From Panulirus ornatus (Eukaryota; Arthropoda; Malacostraca; Decapoda; Palinuridae), in contig NC_092258.1 in assembly GCF_036320965.1 (NCBI RefSeq), positions 315,001 to 379,000 on the forward strand: a stretch of DNA of 64,000 nucleotides, read 5' to 3'. Below the pieces are notes generated by a model. The model was not told the DNA's origin, ran no database searches, and saw only the letters and a list, made by a program, of their open reading frames with translations. The position numbers were made by a program, and so were the translations under genes. Positions 1 to 49,329 of the stretch are shown one piece after another. How positions within the stretch are numbered: position 1 is the first letter of the stretch; each line of letters begins with the position of its first letter.

Positions 1-439
1 CCGCCAATCCTCAGGCACCTCACCATGAGTCATACATACATTAAATAACCTTACCAACCAGTCAACAATACAGTCACCCCCTTTTTTAATAAATTTCACT
101 GCAATACCATCCAAACCTGCTGCCTTGCCGGCTTTCATCTTCTGCAAAGCTTTTACTACCTCTTCTCTGTTTACCAAATCATTATCCCTAACCCTCTCAC
201 TTTGCACACCACCTCGACCAAAACACCCTATATCTGCCACTCTATCATCAAAGACATTCAACAAACCTTCAAAATACTCACTCCATCTCCTTCTCACATC
301 ACCACTACTTGTTATGACCTCCCCATTTGCGCCCTTCACTGAAGTTCCCATTTGCTCCCTTGTCTTACGCACTTTATTTACCTCCTTCCAGAACATCTTT
401 TTATTCTCCCTAAAATTTAATGATACTCTCTCACCCCAA

Positions 440-443
<4 letters not shown>
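1..443 (-). mobile_element. RTE-clade LINE fragment, linker and N-terminal RT part
   Basis: Read on the minus strand it encodes the segment between endonuclease and reverse transcriptase (WGERVSLNFRENKK, then FWKEVNKVRKTREQMGTSVK) and continues to the conserved HGEVPEDWR at the left edge. It is truncated at the right by a (TA)n tract that merges with an internal AT of the element. It continues beyond position 1. Confidence 0.85.

Positions 444-498
<55 letters not shown>
444..498. repeat. (TA)n microsatellite
   Basis: About 55 bp of pure AT dinucleotides separate a minus LINE fragment from a plus LINE fragment. Confidence 0.95.
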
Positions 499-500
<2 letters not shown>

Positions 501-1778
501 TCTGTGGAAGGTATTAAGAATATATATATATGCTCTGTGGAAGGTATTAAGAATATATGGTGCGGGAGGAAAGTTGTTAGAAGCAGTGAAAAGTTTTTAT
601 CGAGGATGTAAGGCATGTGTACGTGTAGGAAGAGAGGAAAGTGATTGGTTCTCAGTGAATGTAGGTTTGCAGCAGGGGTGTGTGATGTCTCCATGGTTGT
701 TTAATTTGTTTATGGATGGGGTTGTTAGGGAGGTAAATGCAAGAGTTTTGGAAAGAGGGGCAAGTATAAAGTCTGTTGGGGATGAGAGAGCTTGGGAAGT
801 GAGTCAGTTGTTGTTCGCTGATGATACAGCGCTGGTGGCTGATTCATGTGAGAAACTGCAGAAGCTGGTGACTGAGTTTGGTAAAGTGTGTGGAAGAAGA
901 AAGTTAAGAGTAAATGTGAATAAGAGCAAGGTTATTAGGTACAGTAGGGTTGAGGGTCAAGTCAATTGGGAGGCGAGTTTGAATGGAGAAAAACTGGAGG
1001 AAGTGAAGTGTTTTAGATATCTGGGAGTGGATCTGGCAGCGGATGGATGGAACCATGGAAGCTGAAGTGGATCATAGGGTGGGGGAGGGGGCGAAAATTC
1101 TGGGGGCCTTGAAGAATGTGTGGAAGTCGAGAACATTATCTCGGAAAGCAAAAATGGGTATGTTTGAAGGAATAGTGGTTCCAACAATGTTGTATGGTTG
1201 CGAGGCGTGGGCTATGGATAGAGTTGTGCGCAGGAGGATGGATGTGCTGGAAATGAGATTTTTGAGGACAATGTGTGGTGTGAGGTGGTTTGATGGAGTG
1301 AGTAACGTAAGGGTAAGAGAGATGTGTGGAAATAAAAAGAGCGTGGTTGAGAGAGCAGAAGAGGGTGTTTTGAAGTGGTTTGGGCACATGGAGAGAATGA
1401 GTGAGGAAAGATTGACCAAGAGGATATATGTGTCGGAGGTGGAGGGAACGAGGAGAAGAGGGAGACCAAATCGGAGGTGGAAAGATGGAGTGAAAAAGAT
1501 TTTGTGTGATCGGGGCCTGAACATGCAGGAGGGTGAAAGGAGGGCAAGGAATAGAGTGAATTGGAGCGATGTGGTATAACGGGGTTGACGTGCTGTCAGT
1601 GGATTGAATCAAGGCATGTGAAGCGTCTGGGGTAAACCATGGAAAGCTGTGTAGGTATGTATATTTGCGTGTGTGGACGTATGTATATACATGTGTATGG
1701 GGGGGGGGGGGGCCATTTCTTTCGTCTGTTTCCTTGCGCTACCTCGCAAACGCGGGAGACAGCGACAAAGTATAAAAA

Positions 1779-1786
<8 letters not shown>
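499..1786 (+). mobile_element. RTE-clade LINE, 5'-truncated, RT C-terminal half plus 3'UTR
   Basis: It starts within RT at ALWKVLRIYG; the first 31 bases are duplicated in tandem. It encodes [19 protein letters not shown] (RT motif B) and LLFADDTALVA (catalytic FADD). A 4-bp duplication (ggatggatgg) near 1045 then shifts the frame. The C-terminal domain ([10 protein letters not shown] ... RRGRPNRRWKDGV) continues in another frame to about 1579. The 3'UTR is the short type, ending in the gcgctacctcgc tail, an A-run and (TA)n. Inactive. It shares the diagnostic residues CGRRKL, FDGVSN and TRRRGRPN with the copy at 31.8 kb. Confidence 0.9.
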
Positions 1787-1859
<73 letters not shown>

Positions 1860-1890
1860 CATACATACATATATACATACACACAAATAT

Positions 1891-1935
<45 letters not shown>
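1787..1935. repeat. compound (TA)n / (CATA)n microsatellite
   Basis: It directly follows the A-run of the preceding LINE: (TA)n, then CATA-like variants, then (TA)n. The 1936-2150 stretch that follows shows nothing recognisable. Confidence 0.9.
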
Positions 1936-1941
<6 letters not shown>

Positions 1942-2154
1942 GTCATGTACATCAATTCATGTGTACCATAAAAATATTCTTGAATTACTGAAAATAAGGA
2001 AAATACTTTCATTAAACCAAAACATTCGGAGTCAAATGTCAACCAAAAAGAAAAATTGAGATTTTGGTTGTTTTTTATAACTAATTTCTTCTCCCACCTA
2101 AGCGAGGTAGAATCACAAACAAATGAACAAAAGCCTCATGTGCACTTATCCACT

Positions 2155-2401
2155 CTCTGGAGAAGGCATATGATAGAGTTGATAGAGATGCTCTGTGGAA
2201 GGTACTAAGAATATATGGTGTGGGAGGCAAGTTGCTAGAAGCAGTGAAAAGTTTTTATTGAGGATGTAAGGCATGTGTACGTGTATGAAGAGAGGAAAGT
2301 GATTAGTTCTCAGTGAATGTAGGTTTGCAGGCAAGGGGTGTGTGATGTCTCCAGGGTTGTTTAATTTGTTTATGGATGGGGTTGTTAGGGGAGTGAATGC
2401 A
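2155..2401 (+). mobile_element. RTE-clade LINE fragment, internal RT
   Basis: It matches the RT segment from EKAYDRVDRDALWK to MDGVVR, with stop codons. It ends abruptly and joins an opposite-strand LINE 3'UTR at 2402. Both ends are truncated. Confidence 0.8.
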
Positions 2402-3643
2402 TCGCCACCTCGCCACACATGAAATAACAACCCCCTCCCCCCAAATGTGTGTGAGGTAGCGCTAGGAAAAGACAACAAAAGCCACATTCGTTCACACTCA
2501 GTCTCTAGCTGTCATGCAATAATGCACCGAAACCGCAGCTCCCTTTCCACATCCAGGCCCCACACAACTTTCCATGGTTTACCCAAGACGCTTCACATGC
2601 CCTGGTTCAATCCATTGACAGCACGTCGACCCCGGTATACCACATCGATCCAATTTACTCTATTTCTTGCACGCCTTTCACCCTCCTGCATGTTCAGGCC
2701 ACGATCACTCAAAATCTTTTTCACTCCATCTTTCCACCTCCAATTTGGTCTCCCACTTCTCCTCGTTCCCTCCACCTCTGACACATATATCCTCTTGGTC
2801 AATCTTTCCTCACTCATTCTCTCCATGTGACCAAACCATTTCAAAACACCCTCTTCTGCTCTCTCAACCACTCTTTTTATTCCCACACATCTCTCTTACC
2901 CTAGTATTACTTACTCGATCAAACCACCTCACACCACATATTGTCCCCAAACATCTCATTTCCAGCACATTCACCCTCCTGCGCACAACTCTATCCATAG
3001 CCCACGCCTCGCAACCATACAACATTGTTGGAACCACTATTCCTTCAAACATACCCATTTTTGCTTTCCAAGATAATGTTCTCGACTTCCACACATTCTT
3101 CAAGACTCCCAGTATTTTCACCCCCTCCCCCACCCTATGATTCACTTCCGCTTCCATGGTTCCATCCGCTGCCAAATCCACTCCCAGATATCCAAAACAC
3201 TTTACTTCCTCCAGTTTTTCTCCATTCAAACTTACCTCCCAATTGACTTGACCCTCAACCCTAATGTACCTAATAACCTTGTTCTCATTCACATTTACTC
3301 TCAGCTTCCTTCTTTCACACACTTTACCAAACTCAGTCACCAGCTTTTGCAGTTTCTCACATGAATCAGCCACCAGCGCTGTATCATCAGCAAACAACTG
3401 ACTCACTTCCCAAGCTCTCTCATCCACAACAGACTTCATACTTGCCCCTCTTTCCAAAACTCTTGCATTCACCTCCCTAACAACCCCATCCATAAACAAA
3501 TTAAACAACCATGGAGACATCACACACCCCTGCCGCAAACCTACATTCACTGAGAACCAATCACTTTCCTCTCTTCCTACACGCACACATGCCTTACATC
3601 CTCGATAAAAACTTTTCACTGCTTCTAACAACTTGCCTCCCAG
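2402..3643 (-). mobile_element. RTE-clade LINE, RT C-terminal half plus long-type 3'UTR part
   Basis: On the minus strand the frame 3631-2864 runs from [14 protein letters not shown] through FADD to about MCGNKK, and continues in a shifted frame to 2593. The frameshift lies near 2880, inside NKK. The residual 3'UTR (2402-2590) is the long subfamily with the tgcattac/cacattcgttcacac segments. It is 5'-truncated into (TA)n at 3644. Confidence 0.88.

Positions 3644-3731
<88 letters not shown>
3644..3731. repeat. (TA)n microsatellite
   Basis: Nearly pure AT dinucleotides with one TG interruption, at the 5' truncation point of the LINE on its left. Confidence 0.95.
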
Positions 3732-3733
<2 letters not shown>

Positions 3734-3810
3734 TTTTCTACTATGGGAACACCTTCAAGGATATCCCGCAACGCACAGCATGTTACCCATGTATTTAGGG
3801 CGGGATCATA

Positions 3811-3895
3811 AGTAATGCACCGAAATCGCAGCTCCCTTTCCACATCCAGGCTCCACAAAACTTTCCATGGTTAACCCCAAACGCTTCACATCCCC
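3811..3895 (-). mobile_element. RTE-clade LINE 3'UTR scrap
   Basis: About 85 bp of the long-type 3'UTR (gtaatgcaccgaaatcgcag ... ccatggttaaccccaaacgc), with no coding part. From 3896 to 4432 I see nothing beyond unannotated intron. Confidence 0.7.
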
Positions 3896-4432
3896 TGGTG
3901 ATACTGCTTGTCTGCGTGAAGTGTGTATGACAGTTAAGGAATGACTTTTCAATGTCTTCAGAATAAACGTTCCATCTTGGGGAATACTGATCCTGTTATA
4001 TGTTGAACTTGTATTGTAGTGGAGATGAATATGTTATCGTAAACGAGAAAGTGTCACACGTACATGCCCTGGGAATGTAGTTTTAAATGGATGTATATCT
4101 GATGGAATGGAATTTAAGACCGAGCTGGAAGGGTGGTTGTCTGGTATTTGCAGAATGATTATTGTGTGCAAGTGCTTAGTCATTATTAGGTGTGATGGAG
4201 AAGAGTTATTTGTGAGTATAGATTGCTACGTGAAACGGGTAAATTTTTTGTTTCTTTTTGTAGGTGTTTGGTTGGCTATGGTGTGTTTTGGGTGGTAGGG
4301 CTCTACGGCTGCTGGCTGGAATTGGTGACGAGCGTACTGAAGCGAGACTTCACTAGAAACATTTTTGTTTCTAAATGCAAGAAAATAAAAAAAAGAAACT
4401 TTTTCGACCACCAGGATGACTGCAGCACTCAC

Positions 4433-41636
<37,204 letters not shown>

Positions 41637-41659
41637 CCTCAGGCACCCGGGCCGCGCTG

Positions 41660-42059
41660 CTGTCAACACAAAAGCTCACAGTTAAACTCTGGGTCATCGC
41701 TTAGTTTTAAATCTTACTGGGTAATAAATTTCATCTGGTCTAGTAAAAGAATAGAAACACATATAGTTTGATTTTTTTTGCTAAACATTGGTACATTGAA
41801 ATGGGACACAAACAGCGTATGTATGGTGTAAATGAATCTACAAGGGAGACCGCGAGCCGTCAGCAAGTCCGTCACTGTGACTCATGTGTATAGATTAACC
41901 AAAACATAAATCTCTAACGACGTATGGAACAGTTCACATAAATACTCTCTCCGATTTTTGAAATATTCTGGACACACACACACACACGCTTGGACAAGTA
42001 GATATTAAGCAATTGTTTCTATACTACAATCTACATTTTACTTCTCAATCGTGGTGACC
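41660..42059. other. intron stretch without recognisable feature
   Basis: Upstream of the start exon. Only a short (CA)n at 41973-41986. Confidence 0.5.
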
Positions 42060-42450
42060 GCACTTAAAGTTAAGCAAAGAACTAACACGGATGATCCACA
42101 GAAGGGCAACAAAATGGTACCAGAATCAAAATAGCCGAGTCAAAGCGAGAGGTCAAAAACCATAAATTTGTCCATCATGGAAGAGTAAGGAGAGGCGATC
42201 AAAGTCTTTAAATCTTTAAACCAGTTTGGTGACGTCAACAATGAGCAGATATTCGAGAGATTCGAAGACAGAACATACTCAAGTCATGAATTAACTAGGA
42301 AACTTTCGAGAAAAAAAGAGAATATACAATGTGATGGTATGAGGGTATACGGATGAGATAAATCAAAACAAACTTGTCAATGGGGACAACGATAAGTTTA
42401 AAAAGTTGTTTTATGGTAGAGAATGTTCAGGAGATAATTGGTAGTTACAG
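42060..42450 (+). mobile_element. possible L2/CR1-like LINE 3' remnant
   Basis: Weak ordered similarity to the LINE C-terminus: MIHRRATKWYQNQNSRVKAR, then EQIFERFEDRTYSSHELT-like sequence and YTDEINQNKLVNGDNDKFKK. Several frame changes. Assignment is tentative. Confidence 0.45.
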
Positions 42451-43154
42451 CTATATAACTCATACACGCACAGAGGAAAAGTAGGAGAATGAGAATGAAT
42501 AGCAGTACTCAGAGAGCAAGAAAACAGCAGCTACGTATTCAAATAGTGAGCGAGGTCAACCCAGACAAACGTATTATATCTGTTCTCCAAAAAATATATC
42601 AGTTGGTCGAGTCTATTCAGTCAAGGAATAAGCATATCGGCTTGGGAAAACTGTCCTTCCTCTGACTTCCATTCAACGTGTATCACTCCCCGTAATCATT
42701 GCAAGTGCGTTGTCCTTAAGGAGAAGTTTCTTCATTTAAAGGAAATGCGATATATAAAACCACAACTGAGTAACAATCGTCGGACGGTCTGCTATTCTTC
42801 TTTACAATACAAGCAGTATTGATGTTTTTTATGGGAATAGCCATTAGAGTAGCAGTAGTTATTACTAATCTCTTCTTTTTTATATTACAGATGTTATGGT
42901 ATATTTGTTTACCAAACCCTGATGCTTGTCAAATACGAATGAAATCATTCTTAAAGGTTTCTCTATGTTTTGATATTCAACAAGACACCTCCTACGACAG
43001 GTATTACTAAATTCTCTTTCTTACCTCAAATGTTTATCATTACAGATTAGCTATGTCACTGCTAATACTGGCGGCAGGAATTCTTTGGTTATGATGTTAT
43101 AATAGTTCCTCGCCTAAAAGAAACAACAAAGAACCGTAAAGCAACCTCTTAGCA

Positions 43155-45106
43155 TCATCATGGTTAATTCGCTAACAATCATCCAACACAATGTACTAAA
43201 CTGGAGAAACAGAAGCACAGCGCTCCGTACTATCTATAGACAATACAACCCCGACTTAATCATTATTAACAGTCATGGTCTCACAGATGACGAAACACTC
43301 AAAATTCCAGGTTACAAGATGCACAGGAAAAGCCTCACAAACTCAGACGGAACAGCGATTGCAATTAAAAGCAATCTCACCTACAAGCTATGCGATGACT
43401 ATCTCTTGACCTCCCAGCAACAGAATTAGACACAGACACGGGCAAAATCATAATAGCCACACTACATCAACCTCCCATACGCCTCTATGTACCTACACCA
43501 GATTTAAGAAAACTTTTTAGACGCAATGTTCCAGTCTACTTGATTGCAGACATAAAAGCCAATCATCCATGCCTCGGTTATACTCACAGCAACACAAGGT
43601 AGACATATCTACAAACTCCTTCAAGATAAGTCATTCAACACATTGGACCACACTTTCCAACCTTTTTCACTGCACGCAGGGGCACGAATCCTGATATCAT
43701 CCTCTCTAACTTCCCAACACACCACAACACTCTCGCAATAGAACACCCACTCACAGTTAGTGATCATATCCCCATTATTTTTAACATATCTACCACCCCG
43801 ATATTACTTCCAACTCAACTACGACCCAACTTCCCGCATATCAAGTGGAAGACTTTAAACAATACATACACTCCAACATATCCCAGTCAAACCTCAATGC
43901 TGCAACATTGAAGAAATTGATGATGCAGTCAGTAATCGACAAAATACAATCGTAGATGCAGCAAAACAATACATCCCTATATCACAACCTCGACCACTCC
44001 CAGCTCCTACACACAGTCGGATACACCAGTTAATTACTCAGTTTAATGATAAAAGAAAATATGCAACTAGATACGGCTGGATACAACATTTATTCCAAAC
44101 TTATGAAATATTACAACGATACCTTGGGAAAAAATAATAGATGCAAACAAGAACGGGCATAACTTAGTAATAAATACAGCTAACACGTACAAGACCCAGT
44201 GTCTTCTGGAAAAAATAAAAAAAAAACTAACAGGCCAAAAAAAACACAGATTCACATTACCTCCGAGACGAAAACAGAAAAAGATACGCTTCCCAAGAAA
44301 AAGAAAGAATGCATAGAAATATCTGGCAAAAGGTCTTTCAAGATGATGAGGCTGACAATGACCCTCCCACCACAGCAACAGTAAAAGATTTCCTAAACAA
44401 CAACGCACATAGAACAACACCTTGTGAAAACGCAGAAACACAGGCTAAACAGTGATTATCTGAATTCAGAATTCAGCACAGAGGAAATGCCCATTGTTAT
44501 CAAATCATTAAGAAGACTTGTCCTGGTCAAAGTGGAATAAACAAAATACTACTGCAAAACTTACCATCCTCTGCAGTTACCAGACTTGCCAACATCTTTA
44601 ACTCAGCCCTATCAGCTGGCTGCTTCCCTGCTACTTGAAAAAGCTCATTGATACGCCTATTACCAAAACACGGAAAAAATCCCCACTTAGCAACTAATTT
44701 TCCACCAATATCCCTTCTCGAACTCCCAGGCAAACTTTTTGAAAGATTAATAAAAAACTGCGTAACCATTTGGAGTGGAATAACTTGCATAATGACAATC
44801 AATTTCGGATTCAGATATGAAAGGAGCACACAACCGGCAACAGCACTTATTGCACAAAGCAAAGCAAACGGGGGACAGAGAAATCATTTTAAGAGACATC
44901 ACGAAAGCTTTTGATAAAGTGTGGCACTTAGGCTTGAAATATAAAATCCTTCCACTTAAGTTACCTATAACCATAGAAAAACCATAGATCAAAACTGACA
45001 ATCACATTGGCACACCTTTTGACTTACGATCCGGAATAGCTCAAGGAGTGTCCTCTCCCCAACTCTCTTCACCAAATACACCAGAGACGTACCTAAACCA
45101 TCAAAG
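43155..45106 (+). mobile_element. Jockey-like LINE, endonuclease and RT, pseudogenised
   Basis: It starts MVNSLTIIQHNVLNWRNRST, an endonuclease N-terminus (QHN). It continues NPDLIIINSHGLTDDETLKI and GTAIAIKSNLTYKLCDDYL, then breaks. Later frames give HPLTVSDHIPIIFN (SDH), FPPISLLELPGKLFERLIKN, FGFRYERSTQPATALIAQ, ITKAFDKVWHLGLKYKIL (RT motif A) and DLRSGIAQGVSS (motif B region). It is cut off at 45106 by an RTE LINE. Multiple stops and frameshifts. Confidence 0.78.
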
Positions 45107-45914
45107 GGTTACTTACTCGATCAAACCACCTCGCACAACATATTGTCCTCAAACATCTCATTTCCAGCGCATCCACCCTCCTCCGCACAACTCTATCTAT
45201 AGCCTACGCCTCGCAACCATACAACATTGTTGGAACCACTGTTCCTTAAAACGTACCCATATTTGCTTTCCAAGATAACGTTCTCGACTTCCACACATTT
45301 TTCAACGCTCCCAGAAATTTCGCCCCCTCCCCCAACCTATGATTCACTTCCGCTTCCATGGTTCCATTTGCTACCAAATCCACCTCCAGATATCTAAAAC
45401 TTCACTTCTTCCAGTTTTTCTCCATTCAAACTTACCTCCCAATTGACTTGTCCCTCAAATCTACTGTACCAACCTTGCTCTTATTCACATTTACTCTCAG
45501 CTTTCTTCTTTCACACACTTTACCAAACTCAGTCACCAACTTCTACAGTTTCTCACCCGAGTCAGCCACCAGCGTTGTATCATCAGCGAGGAACAACTGA
45601 CTCACTTTCCACGATCTCTCATCCACAACAGACTGCATACTTGCCCCTCTTTCCAAAACTCTTGCATTCACCTCCCTAACAACCCCATCCATAAACAAAT
45701 CAAACAACCATGGAGACATCACGCAACCCTGCCGCAAACCAACATTCACCGAGAACCAATCACTTTCCTCTCTTCCTACACGTACACATGCCTTACATCC
45801 TCGATAAAAACTTTTCACTGCTTCTAACAACTTACCTCCTACACCATGTATTTTTAATACCTTCCACAGAGCATCTCTATCAACTCTGCCTTCTCCAGAT
45901 CCATAAATGCTACA

Positions 45915-45920
<6 letters not shown>
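45107..45920 (-). mobile_element. RTE-clade LINE, RT central part
   Basis: Minus strand: from RVDRDALWKVLKIHGVGGKL through [18 protein letters not shown], a mutated LFLADDTTLVA (FADD is LADD here) and the YLEVDLVANG block to about VRWFDRVS. It is truncated at both ends; the 3'UTR is lacking. Its 5' end merges with (TA)n. Confidence 0.88.

Positions 45921-45954
<34 letters not shown>
45921..45954. repeat. (TA)n microsatellite
   Basis: 34 bp of TA at the LINE 5' truncation point. Confidence 0.92.
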
Positions 45955-45956
<2 letters not shown>

Positions 45957-46543
45957 CACGGGACAACGCTATTTCATAAGGGATGAAATCAAACAAGTAT
46001 AAAAGGTATTTACATCAAAAGAAATGATTATTTCCAGGGTAAAATAATATACTTTAATAGAGTCTTTGTAGGTTTTCAAAGAAATCTCTTCCTCTCCAAA
46101 AGCATAATTATATTGAAAATGATAATTCTACATTTTAAAGGGACCAAATATATCAAATTACAATACAACACAGTGGCTATGAACTATGGCAAGAGAAATT
46201 ACAGTACTCATTGAGATCCTCTGCTTGAAAGAACCGAAATCTCGATACACCCTCGAGGTATTTATTAGAGGAATTAACTATATAGGGTCAGCTCTGACTA
46301 GCTGACAAATGGAATATGTAACTGACGTCACCATGACACGCCTCTCACTTCGACTGTGATTGGCTAGAAAATGAGAACAAGAAACTTGCAAGTAATGCTG
46401 ATTGACAGGCGTTTGCCTCCCAACTGCGACTTGCATGTGTACCTACGCTCTCAGCGTCCAGTATCTGGCCTGGCCGCGGATGTTTACTTCATACACAGTA
46501 TGATACCACCTAACACACACAGAACACCATTTCGTATCATACT

Positions 46544-46550
<7 letters not shown>
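45955..46550. other. non-repetitive stretch containing the candidate promoter
   Basis: No LINE. The only structured part is the CCAAT/CRE/TATA group at 46278-46365. Confidence 0.5.
46250..46370 (-). promoter_or_regulatory. candidate minus-strand core promoter (CCAAT, CRE, TATA)
   Basis: Read on the minus strand, an AGCCAATCAC box (46365-46356) is followed by a perfect CRE palindrome TGACGTCA (46330-46323) and a TATATA element (around 46286-46278). Spacing places a start site near 46250. It is upstream of the first coding exon at 41.6 kb and points toward it, so it could drive the MTCL/SOGA-like gene through an unidentified noncoding exon. This is motif evidence only. Each motif alone occurs by chance. 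Confidence 0.3.

Positions 46551-46600
<50 letters not shown>
46551..46600. repeat. (TA)n microsatellite
   Basis: About 50 bp of AT dinucleotides. Confidence 0.95.
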
Positions 46601-46603
<3 letters not shown>

Positions 46604-47734
46604 TTGATGTAACAAAACAAAAATGAAACAAAGCTAAGGGAAAGAAACAGCCCTTTATAAAGTACTTGGACTTTATAAGGTACTTGGACATCGTATAGCC
46701 TTCACAATGTGAACCAGGATTTGTAACAACGGATGTTGATACCCAATAATAACTTGACACAAAGAAACTCAGGTTTCAACTCTATATGAAAGTCGATCAC
46801 AATCAAACCCACCGCAAGCGGTACAAAATGTAACCAGATATCACGAAAACCACAGAGTCTGAGACCGTCCCTCCACACACTTACCTTTCACAACACCAGC
46901 CGTCAACACTCTGACTAGTCTCACGCCGTCAGTCACCATACCACCCTCACTTCCAGTATGCCCACCTCAGTTGCCATGTAGTCATTATATGATTCTTATA
47001 CACCATGATAAAAGTAATACGGAATACATATTTAGATTACACTAGACAACAAGGTCGTAACAAAGAAAAATGCAAAAGGTTTATATAAATTATTTCAGTT
47101 TTCGTTCACATTTAGTAGCTACACAGGATTATGGACTAGCGAAGTACATTTCGCAGTGATTCGTCAAAGGACTCATGACCACGTAACACCTCCATTTTTT
47201 AAATTAAAACAGCGACGTTTTAAAAGATGCTGAAACAAGTTCCATAGCAAAGTTGTTATCATTCAAAAAAGAAGAAAAGATGAAATGATCCAAATGTTTT
47301 TACTCCCTCCATTCCTAAGGTAACGACAGCCATCAAACTCCTGCACGTACTTGGAGCTTTGCACATACCCGGGACAGGGTATTCACCCCTGCTCCACTTA
47401 TCAACGTATTGACCACCTAATTCACTTGCACCCCAGTATTTTGGTACGTGAGGCACCTTGGAACACAGCAGAAGCAGTGACCAGCGTTACACAGATATCC
47501 AAAAGAATCCTCGTCACTTCAACTCGGCAAGCAGGCACGGGAGTCTGACCTGCACCCATCAGCTTTACGAACGCAGTTGAAATAGTTGTCGGTCGGGCAC
47601 ACGCTGCGTACTGGTTCTCGCTCCTGCCACGCCAATCCAAACACCGATCATTCAACAGTTGGGATAGGCACTTTGACATGGACGTTGCCTTGTCTCTGTG
47701 ATGCACTCCTTGCAACGATCAGCCTCCTGTGAGG
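46601..47734. other. stretch without supported gene
   Basis: A consensus minus-strand donor (AAAG/GTAAGT at 46885/46884) with a TATA-like box near 47010 could mark a noncoding first exon, but nothing confirms it. A 97-codon minus frame (47715-47422) has no recognisable motif. Confidence 0.4.
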
Positions 47735-48675
47735 AGTTTTAATCTAGAGAGCAAAGCGTGTGTGCGAGAAGGAAGAGAGAAGGGTGAATTGTTCCACGTG
47801 AGGGTTGGTCTGCTTCAGGGTAAAGTGATGTCACCATGGCTGTTTAATCTTCGTATGGTTTGTGTGGCAAGGGGTTAAATGCAACGGTCTTGGAGCGAGG
47901 GGGGTGTGTCTGTAGTATGCGGTTTTTGAGTCTGAGAGAAAACGTGAAAGGTGAAAGTTGCAATTAAGAGTGAATAAAAGCAAGCAGAGGGACAAGTTAG
48001 TTCGAGTGTGAGCATTAATGGCGAGAACCTAGGGAAAGGGAAGTATCTGAGATACCTGGCAGGAGTGGACATGGCGCTGAATAGGATCATCATGGGATGC
48101 CATAGGGTGGTGATAGAGCTAAGATTCTGTGCGCATTAAGAAGTGTGCGGAAAGAGAGGTCAGTGTCTGTGAGGACAAATATGTGAATGTTTAATTGTAA
48201 AGTGGTCTTGACGGTTCTGTGAAGATGCAAGGCAAGAGCCTTAGACGATAATGTACGGAAAAGGATGGATGTATTGGAAATGAAATGCTTAAAGAAATAT
48301 GTAGCGTAAGGATGGTTGATCGAAAGAGAAATAATGACGTAAGAAAGAGTTGGCGTGATAGGGGGATTATGCATGATAGCACTCAAGAGGGTGTTCTAAA
48401 ATCGTTTGGACATATTGAAGAGGATGAGTGAGCAGAGGATGACTAAGAGAGTATATGTACATGTCGAGAGTGAAAGGAACAAGGAAAAGGGGAAAACCGA
48501 GGAGAGCGTAGAGGGAGTAGTACAAGAGCATAAGAGAATCGTTTAACAAGTTGAGAACATCAAGAAACTGATAAATGCTGAATTAGCAGGATGGAGTGGA
48601 AAAGATATTGAGCGATCGGGGCCTGAACATACAGGAAGGTGAAAGGCGTGTAAGGAACAGAATGAACTTTCAAAA
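47735..48675 (+). mobile_element. RTE-clade LINE, very old copy
   Basis: Ordered remnants: [66 protein letters not shown] and, at the end, KILSDRGLNIQEGERRVRNR. Many stops. The most diverged RTE copy seen. Confidence 0.75.
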
Positions 48676-49329
48676 GTCAAACAAACATATATCTATACCC
48701 AACATACAGACGCTGTATGCTGTTGCCTTGTCCGTTGCAGTTTGCATTCAAGAGAAGCTGTCATCTGTTCATGATACATTTCACTAATTACGTTCTAAAA
48801 TCCCAAAGTGTTTTAATCTGAGAACGAATTGATATTCAAAATGGATTGGACGCCTGCTGGAACTGATAGTGGTCGGGTATTGTACAGGTTTTCACTCGGG
48901 TGAACGACTTAGGAGCTTGTTCCCCGGAAAATTTTCACAAGGGTTACCCAATATAAACAGGGATGTTACGTTCAGGAAGCAATGAGTCACTCATGCTGCG
49001 GTGTCTAACTCCTACTTTTCCAAGACCTCGTCTCTCACTTGCAGTTCCTTCTTCCTCCCATGGCTTCTAGCTTTACCTTCGTGACAAACAGGTTAGTGTT
49101 GGTGCCCAGGTAACCTATACAAGACACTCTCACAATAGACGTGAGCGCATCTTTATCATCAGGTTTGTTTTTACAATAAACCTGTAGGTAATCAGTGACC
49201 GACAAGATACATCCTTAGACTTTATCATCACCACAGTTTGACGTCACAGGTTCGCATAACTGGGGAACGACCTAGCTGGTATGCAGTAGATGTGGATGGT
49301 GTTAACTCAAAGGAAATTGTTTTAGAATG
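48676..49329. other. stretch without recognisable feature
   Basis: No repeat or coding signal supported. Confidence 0.5.

Noticed and set aside
1072..1612. Pro/Ser/His-rich open frames antisense to the LINE C-terminal domain, repeated at every copy
   Set aside because: They are shadows of the RT ORF on the opposite strand, created by its purine-rich sense strand, and have no independent support.
46870..47020. Possible noncoding first exon with donor AAAG/GTAAGT and TATA-like box
   Set aside because: Only a donor and a weak TATA; the frame from the ATG at about 46976 stops after 14 codons. Mentioned but not called as an exon.
47422..47715. 97-codon minus-strand open frame
   Set aside because: No recognisable motif, no splice context; adjacent to a decayed LINE. 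Insufficient support.
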